DNA from: Apricaphanius iberus
Taxonomy: Eukaryota; Chordata; Actinopteri; Cyprinodontiformes; Aphaniidae
Assembly (NCBI GenBank): GCA_028564705.1
Contig: JAPXFQ010002804.1
Span: forward strand, 1,488,001 to 1,552,000
Length of the DNA: 64,000 bases
Direction of reading: 5' to 3'
This document shows positions 1-12,370 of this stretch, piece by piece (position 1 is the stretch's first letter; the number at the start of each line of letters is the position of its first letter). Made by a program: the position numbers and the translations under genes. The notes below the pieces were generated by a model that made no database searches, was not told where the DNA came from, and saw only the letters and a list, made by a program, of their open reading frames with translations.

Positions 1-430
1 CCAAGTATGAAGTCCATTCTTTTTAAATAACTTTTATAAATTCTTTATCCTTAAGCAACGATATATTAAATCTCCAATTTAGGCAACATTTAGACCATAT
101 ACTTTAACTTTACACTTTTGGTTATGTAGGAATAGTTTTAATATTATAAATCTACCCTCTGGATCTGTAACTTTGTCTATTACTTTAAATTTGATATTTT
201 TACATATGAATATTGCTACTCCCCATTGTCTAGAGTTATAGCATGAAGAAAATGCATTAGTAAACTCAGGTGATTTAAGATCATCTGCAGCTGAGTTTGA
301 TCTCTTGGAATAAGATGACATCTGCCTTCAATCTTTTAAGTTGGATAAAAATCTTCATTATTTTATCTCTGGGGCCAGACCCATGAACATTCCATATTTC
401 TGGGATGGTTTGCTTGTTGGTATGTCAGAT
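1..430 (-). mobile_element. L1-type LINE fragment, endonuclease N-terminal part
   Basis: The minus strand encodes the start of an L1-like apurinic endonuclease. The segment around 400-320 reads as a NVHGSGPRDK stretch followed by KADVILFQE, the usual L1 start with the catalytic Glu. After a frameshift near position 320, the frame at 321-79 continues with SSCYNSRQWGVAIFI and DPEGRFIILK, which match the central strands of the domain. The downstream endonuclease and the RT would lie at lower coordinates, outside the window. It is a dead fragment because the two halves are in different frames. L1/Tx1-like assignment is by recognition of these motifs; the exact family is not resolved. Confidence 0.7.
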
Positions 431-734
431 GTGGATTTTCGTCGCTTGTCCACAACAATGCTATTAAAACACTTGTCTAAGTAACACTCCAGGCTATCCA
501 AGGCTTCCTCGTCCAGTTTTTTTAATAGAAAGATAGAATTTTAATGGTTAGTTTAAAGAGAGACAAACATTTACTCTATTTGGTTCGAACGTATTGGCTT
601 GTTTTACTTGAGTTTGTTTGTTTGCTTTACCAGTATACCGTCATTTTACTTACCCAGTTCTCGCGAGATCTTAGCAGGTCGTCTCTTCCCAAGACCCTCA
701 GTCGGTTGAGACAAATGTTTATTGCTTTTAAGTA

Positions 735-1077
735 GGGATGCAACGACACCACTTTTTCAAAACTGATACAATACCGATACTTGGATCTCGGTACTTGCAA
801 AGTCAAGTACCAATGATCAATCGATACGTCTACCACACAAGAAAATGCAATGATTTGAAAGACAGGTTTTCTTCTCTGCCTGTTACAACAAATGATGGTG
901 AATTAGATAAAAATACAATATTAATAAAAATGACCACAAAACTAAAATTTCAAGTGAAAAATGAATTTCATGTGAAATTATTGCAGAGTTTCCACATTTC
1001 AAGTATCTGTTCACTGTATTTGTTAACTAACTGATACCGATACGAGTACATCAGAATGGCATCAGCCCTGATACCCA
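735..1077 (+). mobile_element. MITE family A, copy 1
   Basis: A non-coding repeat begins GGGATGCAAC and is rich in GATACCGATAC-like words. The same sequence recurs at 9831-11977 (split by an insertion) and at about 49425-50606 on the minus strand (also split). The far end of copy 2 reads TGCATCCC, the inverse of the start, so the family has short terminal inverted repeats and is probably a non-autonomous DNA transposon. No transposase is visible and the superfamily is not assigned. Confidence 0.6.
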
Positions 1078-1727
1078 ATTACAGTATTGCTGGTTTTAAG
1101 CTTTTAAAGCTTTTTACCTAGTGTATCAGCATGGTTGTGTTACCATTGCTGTTTTCAGGGAGCAGATAAGAATTCTATTATTTTGCTGGAAATGGTCTTG
1201 GAAGTCACCTTTAGTTATGAATACAAATAATTACTATAAAATAAAGCTTAACGCTATTGAGAAAACTTTTTTAATTTTACAGGTATGCCCTTTGGAAGGG
1301 TTTATATATTGAATAAACAGTAATATAGCATGGTAAAGTTCCAGAGTAATAAAGCATTAGATTCGAAGGACATCCAAAACGTTTTATCTAAACTGATTAA
1401 AATCAGAAGCTTTAAAAAAATAAAATAAAATAAAAACATCCATCTGAAAGTTGTTTCCCCGGCTGCTTATTAATAGTCGAAAGCTCATGAATATTGGATC
1501 TAAGCTTTCACTCAGATGATTTTTTAAAAACACTAAAATACCTATAAGCACTATTTATACCATATCTGCATGGATCCTCACGTCGGCATGGATTGGGCAT
1601 TGGGCGGTTGTGATGTTGAGAGCCCTTGGTCTGATTGCCTGTGGAAAGGCTCACACTGACATCTCTGGGGGACATCTGTTCTGTTATGCAGGATAAGTCT
1701 GCAGTATTATAACCCCCAATGTGGTCA
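1078..1727. other. Unassigned AT-rich sequence
   Basis: No recognisable coding or RNA gene. The open frames here are short, low in complexity or without family resemblance. A short A-rich tract lies near 1415-1435. Confidence 0.5.
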
Positions 1728-2274
1728 GCTAAAAATAATTCAAGAAATTTGCTCAGCAGATAGCTCACTGTGTGCGCCAAATTTTTGGTGAGTTTTCTGC
1801 CTCGTGAGGCATTAAGGTGAATATCAAAGAGGTTTGATATTTTTCGCCACACTGTGTGTGTTCTGTGTGAGTTGTGTGCTGAGGCCAAATATTCAATTGA
1901 CCAATCAAAAATAATTCTCCCCCTCAAATGATTTCAAGATAGCAGCCCCCTGTCCTCATATCAGAAAAATGAATGAAACAGAGACAAGAGATGGATATTT
2001 TCCAGGCCTTAACATGGCGGCAGGGGTGACACTTAGTAGTATTCATCTCTGTCACTGGCGTCAAGATAGGGGGCCGCCATCTTGGAATCATGTGAGCGCG
2101 TTTTTATTGGTCACTTTAATATTTGACCTCAGGCACAGCGCACAAAGTGCAAACTCCTCAAACCTCTTCAATATTTACCTCAACGCCTCTTGAGGCAGAA
2201 AACACACCAAAAATTATACGCACACAGCGAGCTATCTGCTGCGCAAAAGGGCTTCCAATGACCTTTAGCTCAAC
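1728..2274. repeat. Large imperfect palindrome
   Basis: The left arm (about 1728-1955) is matched in reverse complement by the right arm (about 2060-2274), with roughly 100 bp between them. Matching words include GCAGATAGCTC with GAGCTATCTGC, TTTTCTGCCTC with GAGGCAGAAAA, and GAAGAGGTTTGA-type blocks. Arm identity is perhaps 75-80% by eye. It could be a fold-back element or two copies of one repeat inserted head to head. No coding function is visible. Confidence 0.65.
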
Positions 2275-2504
2275 AGATTGCTCTCGTGTGCAGGAGGCTT
2301 ATGATATGGTTTTATGCTAAAATGGACATAAGATCTTGGCTTAATAAATACAAGAGCAAAGCTAGCACATGCAGGAATAATGCTAATACATCAGCCGTCT
2401 TCATATTGCTCTTTTTTTCTAGCATCCGCCAAAAAGAAAGCTGCTGCTTTGATGTTTTTAAGCTAATATGAGCAGTAGTTATGATGAAAACTTTTTTAAA
2501 GGTT

Positions 2505-2665
2505 TTGTTGCAACAGTGGCCTTTATTTGGAAGTGGACAGTGTATAGAAAGGGGAGAGAGATGTGGCAAAGGTCCACTGTGTGGGATTCAAACAGGGACG
2601 ACCGCGTCAAGGACTGAGGCTTCCATACACGGGGCTCCTGCACTAACCACTATGCTACGTGCAAC
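2505..2665 (-). mobile_element. tRNA-derived SINE
   Basis: Read on the minus strand, the block begins GCACGTAGCATAGTGGTTAG, which resembles an RNA polymerase III A box. It is followed about 50 bp later by GTTTGAATCCC, a B-box-like word, and then by a CT-rich region (CTCTCTCCCCTTTC) typical of a common teleost SINE. It is a retroposed, non-functional tRNA-like head, not a tRNA gene. Target duplications were not identified. Confidence 0.6.
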
Positions 2666-2943
2666 CCTTATAATGTGAGAAATATACAAGAATCATAAAG
2701 GTTTTGAGTGGCAGATCATGTTAGGTCATGGACATAAGACTTGTTGTGGACTAGCTATTTTATTCCATTTCTGTCCATAATTGCTCAGTTCTGCTAAAGA
2801 TATGTGGCTTCTAACAGTGAGTTCTCCATTATTTTTCTTTCTGAGATGTTGCACAAAAGCCTTTACTGCGTCTACAGCTATCATTATATTCTTGATTGGC
2901 ATACATAATTAGAATCACAAGAGTCTCAACTTTTCAAATGATG

Positions 2944-2947
<4 letters not shown>

Positions 2948-2990
<43 letters not shown>
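2948..2990. repeat. (TA)n microsatellite
   Basis: About 21 uninterrupted TA dinucleotides, likely polymorphic in length. Confidence 0.95.
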
Positions 2991-2993
<3 letters not shown>

Positions 2994-3935
2994 TGCTAAT
3001 TTCCTGGAACATCTAGAACTTTCTTGGCAGGAAAACCTGCGTGCTACTATGATTAACGTGTTTTGAAATCATAATACCATCAAAGAGATATCTACACGTA
3101 ATCCAGAGAATCTGTGGATATTTCAGCATGATTGGAGTTCTGTGTCACAAGGGAAAAGCGATAGGGATTATACAAAATATATACTTTTAACTTCCCAGAT
3201 CTTAAACCCATCAAGATGTTTTTATTTCTCAAAAATTTGTAAAAACAGAAGCAGATAATTCCAACCTCTATAAAAAATAGTAATTGCTATTATCATGAAG
3301 AATTTGAGCTAAAAGAAGGATGTCCATCATAACAGAGTGGGAAATTATGAAGAAACATCAAATACATAAATAATACATTAGGATGAGTTTTTTTTCAGAT
3401 AAAAGCCTTTAAAACTTCTGCTATGATTGAGTATTTTGAGAACAGCAGATCACAGATGAGGTTTCATTCTTTTTGGAAATGGAAATAACATGAGTTTTAA
3501 AAAAATGAAAAGGCTGCCCAAAAAAAAGAATCAAATTTCCCATTAATACTAACAGTAATATAGCTGAAAACATTGGAGTTTGGACTGTGTGCGTGAGATG
3601 CCAGTCATATAACGGGTTATTTCCTGGCTTAAAGCAACATGGCCACAGGCCAGAGTGTCCCAGTGCTTCCCCGCTGTCTCACCCAGCAGCATACTGTACA
3701 TGTCACTGTGTGACTGTCCACCGGTGACCGAAGCCCATCTAGTGTTTCAGCAACATTGTTGGGCAAACTACTTCAAAAAAACTAATCAGTTATACAGTAG
3801 TTACTTCTTACTTCTTCTAAAAGATAATTAAGTTAGTAACTGAGTTAGAACATTATAATGGTATCTATCTACCAGAGAAAGTAAATATTTTTATTATTTG
3901 AAGAAAAATATGCTTGTCAAAAAAACACTCCCAAA
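2991..3935. other. Unassigned sequence
   Basis: AT-rich, non-coding, with no recognised family. Nothing with convincing gene structure on either strand. Confidence 0.5.
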
Positions 3936-4277
3936 CCTACTAGTTTGAAGCCATTGACATAATAATGATTTGAAGCCTATCCATTTATAAGGCTGCAGCT
4001 TGCAAAGCATGTGGGCGGGCCTGTCTCTGTCGGATGTTTTAAACACTAGCGTGTCATAGCTGCTAGACAATGTTGAGGTCAGGCGACGTCACTACAGGGA
4101 GACGCTCTAATTGGTTGACGTTTTGCATCAAGAGCGTTAAAAGCACAAAAAGTTCAGCTACCTGAACTTCTGCGTTGCTGGCGTTTGCCACTTGAAAAGT
4201 TGATGCAGCCAATGCACAAAAAGCGCCGCAGGAAACTCTGACGCCTCTCTGACGGCCTCAACCATAGACTTTATGTG
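3936..4277 (+). mobile_element. MITE family C, copy 1
   Basis: A repeat that begins CTACTAGTTTGAAGCC and includes GCTTGCAAAGC, GGATGTTTTAAAC and a CCATAGACTTTATG end. The same sequence occurs in the opposite orientation at 25362-25745. Both copies are diverged and non-coding. They are probably members of one non-autonomous DNA transposon family, with termini not precisely defined. Confidence 0.6.
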
Positions 4278-4625
4278 CAATGTTGATGCTGACGACGGGG
4301 GCGGTGCGCACCATAAAAGGAAAATGAATGTCAATACGTCTGCATCTGGGTGCAAACATGCTGACAGAGAAATGTAAACTAGGCCTTTAGGCTATGCCTC
4401 CTGGCAACTATGCTGTCACAACCAGTTTGCTGAACAATGCGATGTGATGGGAAGTGCTTCATGGCATTCAAGTTGCTTATAGCAGGTGTGAAGAATTCTG
4501 TTCCAGGGCTTTCTCAGCTATTTTCCTCCTTTAAGACAGCTTTAACCTGAATTACAGAACTGTACCCACCTCAGTCAATAATGATACCGATGCTGTAACT
4601 TTGGAAAACTGACTTGTTTGATTAG

Positions 4626-4676
4626 CCATCCGTCCATCCATCCATCCCCCCATCCATCAATCCATCCATCCATCAA
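4626..4676. repeat. (CCAT)n microsatellite
   Basis: Imperfect CCAT tetranucleotide repeats of the sort found at the tails of teleost SINE/LINE copies. Confidence 0.85.
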
Positions 4677-5395
4677 ACCCTTGCTGTTTGTTGTCAATAT
4701 AAGGTAAGGCTGCCATTTTAAGTTGATAAAATATTGCAAAAGCTGAGATTTCTTGACACGTTTTGTGAACATTCATCAATCCATTTATGTTCTTTGTCAG
4801 CTGGAATCATGACACATTGATAAAGCAACATTATTTCCATTCTCCAATTTAAACAATCAGTTTGAGATGTGGTTTTCCCGTCAATTCCTAGCTGACAGGT
4901 TTGGGCTCCTGTGCTGCAAGATCACCTGCTTCAAGGTTCAGCATTTCATGCTTACAAAGATCCTTGATCCTACCTTGAAACAGTCAATTGTAGTCTGACC
5001 TCACACATCAACAAGACATTTTTATCCACACAACTGCTGTTTTAGTTTTTTAAGGCCAGTCCCTGTAAACTTGAAAGATGGTTGAGTAGGAAGAGTCGCA
5101 GTTTTTAAAATACTCAGAACATCCTGTCTGGTACCAACATCCATGCACACAGTATTGTAATGAAGCCAAAACTATAAATTTAGTCAAAAATGCTGCGTTA
5201 AAGATTTGCGTGAGTGGGTTGTCTTTCATTTGCGGCTGATTTACTAGGATTGCGTGAGCAATTCTTAACAGGTGCAAGCAGAAGTATTCAAATGAGGAGT
5301 TTGGGTTAGGGTTAGCTAATGCGAGCTGCACCAAGGCTAGAGAGAGGATGAAGAATGCGCATGGATCCATAATGCATCTTTGGCACAAAAAAGGA

Positions 5396-5415
5396 GGGGG
5401 GGGGGGGGGGGGGGG
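5396..5415 (+). repeat. Poly-G tract
   Basis: Twenty consecutive G residues inside repeat family B. The length may be affected by sequencing error. Confidence 0.9.
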
Positions 5416-5510
5416 ACATATGTATTTGTTCTTTGGCTGTTATAGAAATAATTATTATCAGTCTAAAATGTTGTGAATTCTGTTTTTCGCCAGGAGACGT
5501 GATGAGAGCG

Positions 5511-5555
5511 CAGTGAGTTATGATGCAGTGAGTTATGATGCAGTGAGTTATGATG
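5511..5555 (+). repeat. 15-bp tandem repeat, three units
   Basis: Three exact copies of CAGTGAGTTATGATG lie within repeat family B. Confidence 0.95.
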
Positions 5556-6000
5556 CGTCTTTGGGGGGAAAAACAGGTAAAGATTTACACAACTGTAAGG
5601 TTTATGGCCACTAGAGTGTTAATTACTCTTAGTTTATAATGTTTTTGAATGACATTTTTTGTTTGTCAATAATAAACCTGTGTTGAATGTGGTAGCGCAA
5701 AATTGAGGCATGCTTTTCAGAAGTGTTAAAAATAGACGCTAAAATAGCCGGCGCAGACATTTTTATGCTTAGTAAATCACACTGCGCCTGGAACGCCTAC
5801 TTATTTGCCAATTCTCCTCCCAATATTTTGTGTCTTCTTACAGAGAAGCCCAGATTGCATATCCATCAAGAACAAAAGCGCTAAATAGAATGCGTGCATC
5901 TTGCTGCACCGTGTTGATAGATCAGTCAGAACCTGTTTTTGCCATGCTGTGCAGTTTTCGCAGGTTTTAATAAGTGCAAACTGTTGATAAATCAGGCCCC

Positions 6001-7625
6001 TAGTGTTTCTAACAAACTTAACACTACATGATGGATGGATTTATTTACTGCATGGCATGTTGAATTTGAGTCGTAATTAGATGAATACCGAATCAGAACA
6101 AAGAAACTGTGGTTAAAATGTCTGTATTTAAGTCATCCTCCACACAGTCTTAGCTCATAGGAATAAAGCTTACCCCAACAGAATCCTCTTTTTATTTGAA
6201 GTGAAGGCAAATGAATCAACTTCAAGACTGGGAAGACATAATTTCTGTGGGTTTTTGACACTTGGAGACTTTTTGACTGTGATTTATGTCTGTCAGTAGG
6301 GGTTTGGACGAAACCCACCTACAGACAAATAGAGGAAGGTGAAGGTGTGCGGTTAGCATTTAAACAAATATCATTTTAAAGATAATCCTTTTCTTAGCAT
6401 GAATTTCTGTTAGGTTTGATAATGGAGGGGTATCTGAGGATATAATACATCTCTATAGAATAGAATAGAATAGTTTCCTCTGATGCTCCATTACTTACTG
6501 AGGAAGAAGTAATCATGTTTGGTAGTATGCTGATTATTTTGCTTTCAAACAGCTTATTCTGAAGGGCCCTTCGCATTTTGAATCTCGTTGGCTGTATGTT
6601 ACCTTTTTTTGACACCCTTGTTATGTACATAGATATATTATGCATAATTTAAAAGCTGACATTCTTTTTCCGAATGGCCGTTCTGTTCTACATAAGTATC
6701 CAGAAGGTGTTTTTTTTGTAGTCCAGAAGGAGCCACTGTCATGATCCTGCTGTGTCTGCTTGGGTTTCTGAGTGAAATTTATATGAAAAAATGTACTTAC
6801 TTACAGTGTTTTTACAAGATGTTCTGTAGGTACAGCTAAAGCAAGCAAGATAAGGTCCAAGCTGGTGGACGTATCTCAACTCTCTTGGTGCCTCTTGAAG
6901 AAACAAGAACTCAACTGTTTGTTTAGTTAAATTCACTTTGACTTTGTTTGATATCTAGATGCTGAGAAACATTCATCTCTAGACTATATAAACAGTTTTT
7001 CTTTGTAAAACTTCGCTAGTTAACTCAGAAGAAAAAGATTATTTATTAAACAAAAAAACGATAACACAATACTGTATATTCACATGTATTTACTGATCAT
7101 TTAGCTACCATCTACATCGAGAGCACAATATTGTTATTGTTTGGTAAAAACAGCAAAGTTTCTTGCCTTCTGCTGGTTTGCTGAAAATGCAGCTTTCTGC
7201 AGCAGATTCATTCACCCAACGCAGGCAAGTGCCAACTATGTGTATGATGCGTTTAAAGACTATTCGGAAAATACATTACTGCATAAAAAAAGATTTAAAA
7301 GAGTTATTTGCTGTATATTTTTTAACTATTACATCTCAAACAAATACTGTGTTTTTTTACACTGTTTTAGTTTGGTAAAATAAATCACATATACAGCAAA
7401 AATATAAAATAATTCAGCCAACTTTAGGGGGTGCTTTGACTCTTTGAGTTTTGGCGTGGTGCCCCCCCCCCCCCAAAAAAAATGGGCTAAAAACGCCTAT
7501 GCCTTTAAAAATAAATCAAAAAGTTGGTACAGCAACCGTACCAACTTCATAAAAAGGCTGTAGAAAACTATAGCGCCCTCTGTGAATGTCAATGAACTTC
7601 AGAGCTTGAACCTTTGCGACTGTAG
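6001..7625. other. Unassigned sequence
   Basis: No coding region or recognised repeat family stands out. A C-run followed by an A-run lies near 7463-7481. Confidence 0.5.
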
Positions 7626-7950
7626 CTTAAGGTATGAGTGTGCGTGCATGGTTGGTTTGTCTGCGCGTCACAATGCTGCCATGGGATATACTGGTGTTCT
7701 GTCCAGGGCGTAATCTGCTTCTTGCTCAATGACACCTGGAAATAGGTGGAAAGATTAAGGGAAAATATTGAATGGAGGAAATATTAATATCCATGACTGC
7801 CAATGCATATGTGGCCCTGTGATGGACTGGCGACCTGTCCAGGGTGTACCCTGCCTCTCGCCCGTTGACAGCTGGAGATAGGTACCAGCCCCCCCAGTGA
7901 CCCATTAAGGATTAAGCGGCTAAGAAAATGGATGGATGGATGGATGGATG
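7626..7950 (+). mobile_element. Teleost SINE/LINE-tail repeat with (GGAT)n end, two partial copies
   Basis: The segment at 7811-7950 carries TGATGGACTGGCGACCTGTC, followed by CAGGGTGTACCCTGCC and a GGATGGATGGATGG tail, a very common teleost interspersed repeat. A more decayed copy of the same 3' module precedes it (7626-7760). Related copies in the window are at 26160-26545 (+), 38190-38545 (-) and 48940-49145 (-). Confidence 0.7.
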
Positions 7951-9167
7951 ACTGCCAATTACGTAGTTCAGTAGTAGGTCAAAGTAGTTCTCTGATGTTG
8001 AACAAGAGGGGTTATGACAGCTAAATTATCCACGTTCCAGCTGCCTGTTGAGACATAAAACATGGAGATGTAAAACAATTGTCTCAGTAATGTTGTTCCA
8101 CAAAGAACACTCTCAGACCTTATTATTTATTCTTCCATATATGAAGTATCAAAAACCTTCTCTCCTGTCACTTTCATGCTGGATCCACACTCCGTGACGC
8201 CTGTTCAAATGCTGCAGCTGAGTTATTAAATTCTGTATTCTTTACAATAACAGGAGACTTCTGCATTTCAGGATAGATGTGACACCATAGGTCAAGACCT
8301 CAGATAGCTACACCAGCCTTGTGCTTTCACCATGTTTTAATACCTATTTACAAAGCCAGGGTACGAACAGTGCCTGCAGCAAAATGACTGCTGATTTAGA
8401 GACAATATTTTCACCTCGCCTTTTCCATTTACACATGATGTATGAGGCTTGGATGCCATAACACTGGGGTCTACAAAAATCAGCCACTATTTGTTTATAA
8501 CAGTGGCAGCTCTACAGCAAATACCTCTGTGGTTTAAGGAAATCAGAGAGCTATATACTCTTAAATCAGTGCTCTGTAATAAAAAAAACTGTTGAACATA
8601 TAATCATTCTCCCTGATAGAAATAGCTAATCTCCTGGTGCTAAATTTTTAGTTTAAACTGGTTTAAGTTTGGTAGTTAGAGAGAAAACTTAATGTGCTAC
8701 TCTGTTTCCACTATATCAATGTTATCTCATTATTTTCAAAGTGTTGTTCCACACTACACAATGATCTCTGTGCTACAAGAGAAGGCCCTTAATAGATATA
8801 TTTGTTATCCACAGCAGAAATGGAAACCTCAAACAAAATGCTAAAAAAAAAGGTAGTCCCTGGTCTGCAGTATTTGAGATCTTGAATTTTATTCAGTCCA
8901 AAGGTTTAGGATTGAGGAGAGTGGCTCAGCTCTAGTTAGAGCTGAATTACTGTATTGTATCTATCTCTATCCGACTGCTCATTAATAACTCATGCAAGAA
9001 GCTGTCAGTGCCTGGGTCATTGCTGTAGATTCCTCAGTAGAACCAGAAGGTTGAAAAACAAAAATGAGTCCAATGAGTGTCCCCTTTGGTTTACTTTTCC
9101 CCTTCCCATACCCAGAGAGGGATAGAACTGTTAAATAATAGCAAAAAAAAAAAAAAAAGATGGTACA
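7951..9167. other. Unassigned sequence
   Basis: AT-rich, with no convincing exons. An A-run of 16 lies near 9143-9158. Confidence 0.5.
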
Positions 9168-9747
9168 TGTGGTAGAAATCTGGGTGTCTGTGAGGCCTCA
9201 GATGAGAGAATAAAACATAACCGTCAGCCATATTCGTACATAGTTTATTTTACGTGCTAGGAGGGACTCCTGATGAGAACCCTGGAGCTTCAGACAGATG
9301 CATGGGTTTATATAGCTTCTGTCCGATCATTACATCATACAGTTTTGATAGGATAACTAACACTCTGTTCTATGCATCAGAGGATACTCACAAGACCAAT
9401 CACAGAACAACATGGAATAGGTAAACACAAGATGTGTCATGAGGCAATAATGGATGTTTCAATTCAGTAGTCAGCAGTAAACAAAAGATATAATTTGACA
9501 ATAAGAAGGTACTTTGGAACAAGGAACATTTTGTATAATGTGTCAGAAAGAGAATCACTGGACATGAGATGGTGACAAGGGAAAATGAGATGTTTATGAC
9601 GTTAGGTCCCTGTTTGTACTTTATCATATCAGTATAACATTTTATCTAGACATGAGTAACACAGAATTAAAAAGGTATCAGCACTAATTCAAATAAAAAA
9701 CTATCTATGTAATAAAAAGAATGCTTACAATAAAGATTCACACTACA
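9168..9747 (-). mobile_element. LTR-like or MITE repeat D, copy 1
   Basis: The block starts TGTGGTAGAAATC and ends GATTCACACTACA, so the ends are imperfectly inverted TGT...ACA. On the minus strand it contains GCTATATAAACCC (TATA-like) and later an AATAAA, which would suit a solo LTR. No matching target duplication was found, so an old LTR or a MITE are both possible. A second partial copy lies at 13393-13739 in the same orientation. Confidence 0.4.
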
Positions 9748-9830
9748 TCATTAACACCAATTCACATAAGAATTAACTTTATCTAAGATGTAAGAGAAGG
9801 CAATACATTTTACCATTACAGTACAAAATC

Positions 9831-11977
9831 GAGATGCAACAATACCCCTTTTTTCAAACCGATACAATAAATATAATTTGATCTGAGAACTTGCAGATAC
9901 TAACAGGGCTGGATTATGAAAGCAGGGGCCCCCCGGGCACAGAGTCTTTCGCCAAAAAACGTGTAATTTAAACCAGATTTGTCTTCTTTTTTTTTTAAAC
10001 CATATTCTTGTAAAAATGGTGTAACTCCTTAGCCTAAGTAAACACTGCTTGAGATTTTTCCATAACTCGATCACATTAACTCATTCATACCCGTTCGTTT
10101 ATCTTTCCTGTCTCACTCTTCCTCACTTTTCTCTTAGCGTTCTTTCAGTTCTTTTGCTACGCATCGCTACAGTCTTGCCCTTCTGCGTCTATGCCTGTCT
10201 TTCTCATATTTTATTTTTCTCTCTCGTTAAAAATTGTGCAATCGGTTTAAGTAAACTTGACTATTACCTTAAAACTTTTCCTCATAAATTAAAATAAATG
10301 CAAAGTAAACAATGTTTTTCCTTCTACATATCAATAATGTCTTTGATAAACCTGTATTGGTCTCTAGGAGCTCCTGTTTCTCTCCTCCTTTCTGTAGAAC
10401 CATGACAACATGGATTTTATCAAGGAATGCACAATATTTTGGCACTAACCTCAGTATTGACTGATGTTAATCATTTTCAATATTGGTATCAGTCCAGTAA
10501 CTAAAACTGAGTCAATATTAAAAAATGCTGTTTGTTTCAATCTATTTAATAGATTTATGTAATGTGTATAACATTGTAAATATTGATTATTGACCATAAC
10601 AGCAAAAATAATATCAAATATTGGTATTGGCACACATTCTTAGATCGGTGCTTCACTACATTTCACTTTTTTCTCCTCCATGATGTGCTGCCCAGCCTTT
10701 CTGTCCATCTCTTTATGTCTTCACTAAGAAAATGACCAAACTGACATAAGTTCCAAAATGCCAACAAAGTTACCCCTTTTTGCTGATCCAATGAATTCAT
10801 TTTCACCTCAGAAAACCAGACCTGTCACCTAAACACTGATTGACAGCTGCAACTCTCCAGAGCAGCTCCTGCCAGTACCATAACTCCTCCACCAGCTGTC
10901 CCAGTTAAGAGAAGCAAATGAACTGTATCGTATGCTCTCTAAATAAGATGCAGGAAAAACATATATTATCCTACCTGTGCTCGGTGAACATGCCATCCAG
11001 TCTAAAGAACCTTTTTCTCCACTTGGGAAGTGATAGCAGCATGGCAGATCGTTAAGAAGAGCGCACATTACCGCTCAAACCTCGCCACAGGATGAAGTTG
11101 GATATCTGGTCGTCCGATCCTATAAATCAGCATCTCTACCATCGATCAACACGAATATTTTCATTAGCTGTCCCACACAATGCTGCAGATAAACCCAGTG
11201 TGGGCTGCTGCTGCTGCTGATAGCTTCAGGCTGTGTAGCTAACAGGTGGGTTAATTGGCTCACAATTATCAACATCATCTTTTTCCGGATTTTCGTCTAC
11301 ACAGCTACAAATAACCTGTAAGTAGATGACAGACTTTAAACGTCTTCTAATCTTTCTCTCTTTCATTTATAGAAACCGTCTGTTTTTATGATTTTCGATT
11401 CTCTTACTACTACTCCCACTGTTGGGTGATGTTCAGCGAAGCCAACGTGCTACTATCGGGGTTAGGGGCGGTGCATATTATCATGGTTTCCCTCTACTGC
11501 GCCTTAATAACTCTGCAACTCTTCTAAGGTCAAATAAAAATTGTGTGTATTTTATTGGTTATTCCACCAGTGCAGATCTCTGCCATATTTGAAATTTGAA
11601 GACTATTTGTTTTTCTTCTTTAAACCGCTGAAGTGGATGCCCAGTTGGCATGGGCCCCCCAGTGGGCTTGGGCCCCTGGGCCTGTGCCCATAATGCACTT
11701 ATTATAATCCGGCCTTGGATACCAATGCTGATACTTCGACCACACACAAAAAAAATGCAAAGAATTGGAAGGCAGGTTTTATTTTCTTCACTCCTTCATG
11801 GTTAAATTTGATTTAAAAAATGTATAAAAATGACCACAAAAGTTCTAAAAATGTCTGCAAAATCATTGCAGAGTTTCCAAATTTTCATGATTTCAGTTAA
11901 CTAATTGATACCAACACGAGTACATTAGAACAGTATCGGCCTCGATACCAGATAACCGTATCGATATTGTGCATCCC
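9831..11977 (+). mobile_element. MITE family A, copy 2, split by a hAT-like insertion
   Basis: The left part (9831-9903) and right part (11718-11977) together match copy 1 in order. They are interrupted exactly where the copy-1 sequence would continue. The right end TGCATCCC is the inverse of the start GAGATGCA. Confidence 0.7.
9904..11717. mobile_element. Non-autonomous hAT-like transposon, 1814 bp
   Basis: The element begins CAGGGCTGGATTAT, and its end read in reverse is CAAGGCCGGATTAT, giving 12 of 14 matching terminal inverted bases. It is flanked by GATACTAA (9896-9903) and GATACCAA (11718-11725), an 8-bp target duplication with one mismatch, as expected for hAT. The flanks rejoin MITE family A exactly. 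No transposase-like reading frame is visible inside, so it is probably a deletion derivative that depended on an autonomous relative. Confidence 0.75.
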
Positions 11978-12370
11978 GAGTAGAAAGTTTATTTGTAGCT
12001 TATACATATTTAGGGGGGGTTCTACTCAGTTTTGTCTTCAATACAAACACGTTCCCATTGGAAATATGCTAATTACGTGACGATAGAAGTCAGCAACTTT
12101 TTTTTAGGAGAGCCAATTTCTTTTCTGAGGAGTTATTACCAGTGGTTAGCAGCACAAAGTTAATCACTGACATTTATTCAGAGGGTCTTTACTGACATTG
12201 TGGGTAGCGCAAACTGTTCAGATCCATCTTTGAAATGTTTTAATACTTGGGCTATTTCTCGTCCAAACAAGCTTTTAGTTAGCCCAATTCAATTCAGGTC
12301 TATACTCTAAATGTTGCCATGTGATTTTTAACTCATCAACTTGTCTTCAATATATTTTTGTTACAACCAG

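Larger units (their letters stand above)
5168..6000 (+). mobile_element. TIR element family B, copy 1
   Basis: The element ends GTTGATAAATCAGGCCCC, the inverse of the GAGCCTGATTTATCAAT start seen in copy 2 (15905). Long internal blocks, such as AATAAACCTGTGTTGAATGTGG and TAAATCACACTGCGCCTGG, are shared with 17690-18192 and 51255-51570. It contains a G20 run (5396-5415) and a threefold 15-bp tandem repeat (5511-5555). It is non-coding; the start is approximate because the left terminus is eroded. Confidence 0.6.

Noticed and set aside
2505..2665. tRNA gene on the minus strand
   Set aside because: A- and B-box-like words are present, but no cloverleaf with anticodon stem could be made and the CT-rich continuation marks a SINE.
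9400..9627. Conserved 75-codon minus frame repeated at 13561-13743
   Set aside because: Its duplication reflects repeat D; the frame has no domain and is not maintained over the whole repeat.
12321..12370. ATG-initiated start upstream of receptor exon 2, and the tail after 12726
   Set aside because: Both are intron sequence read through the splice acceptor and donor; receptor homology begins exactly at 12371 and stops at 12726.
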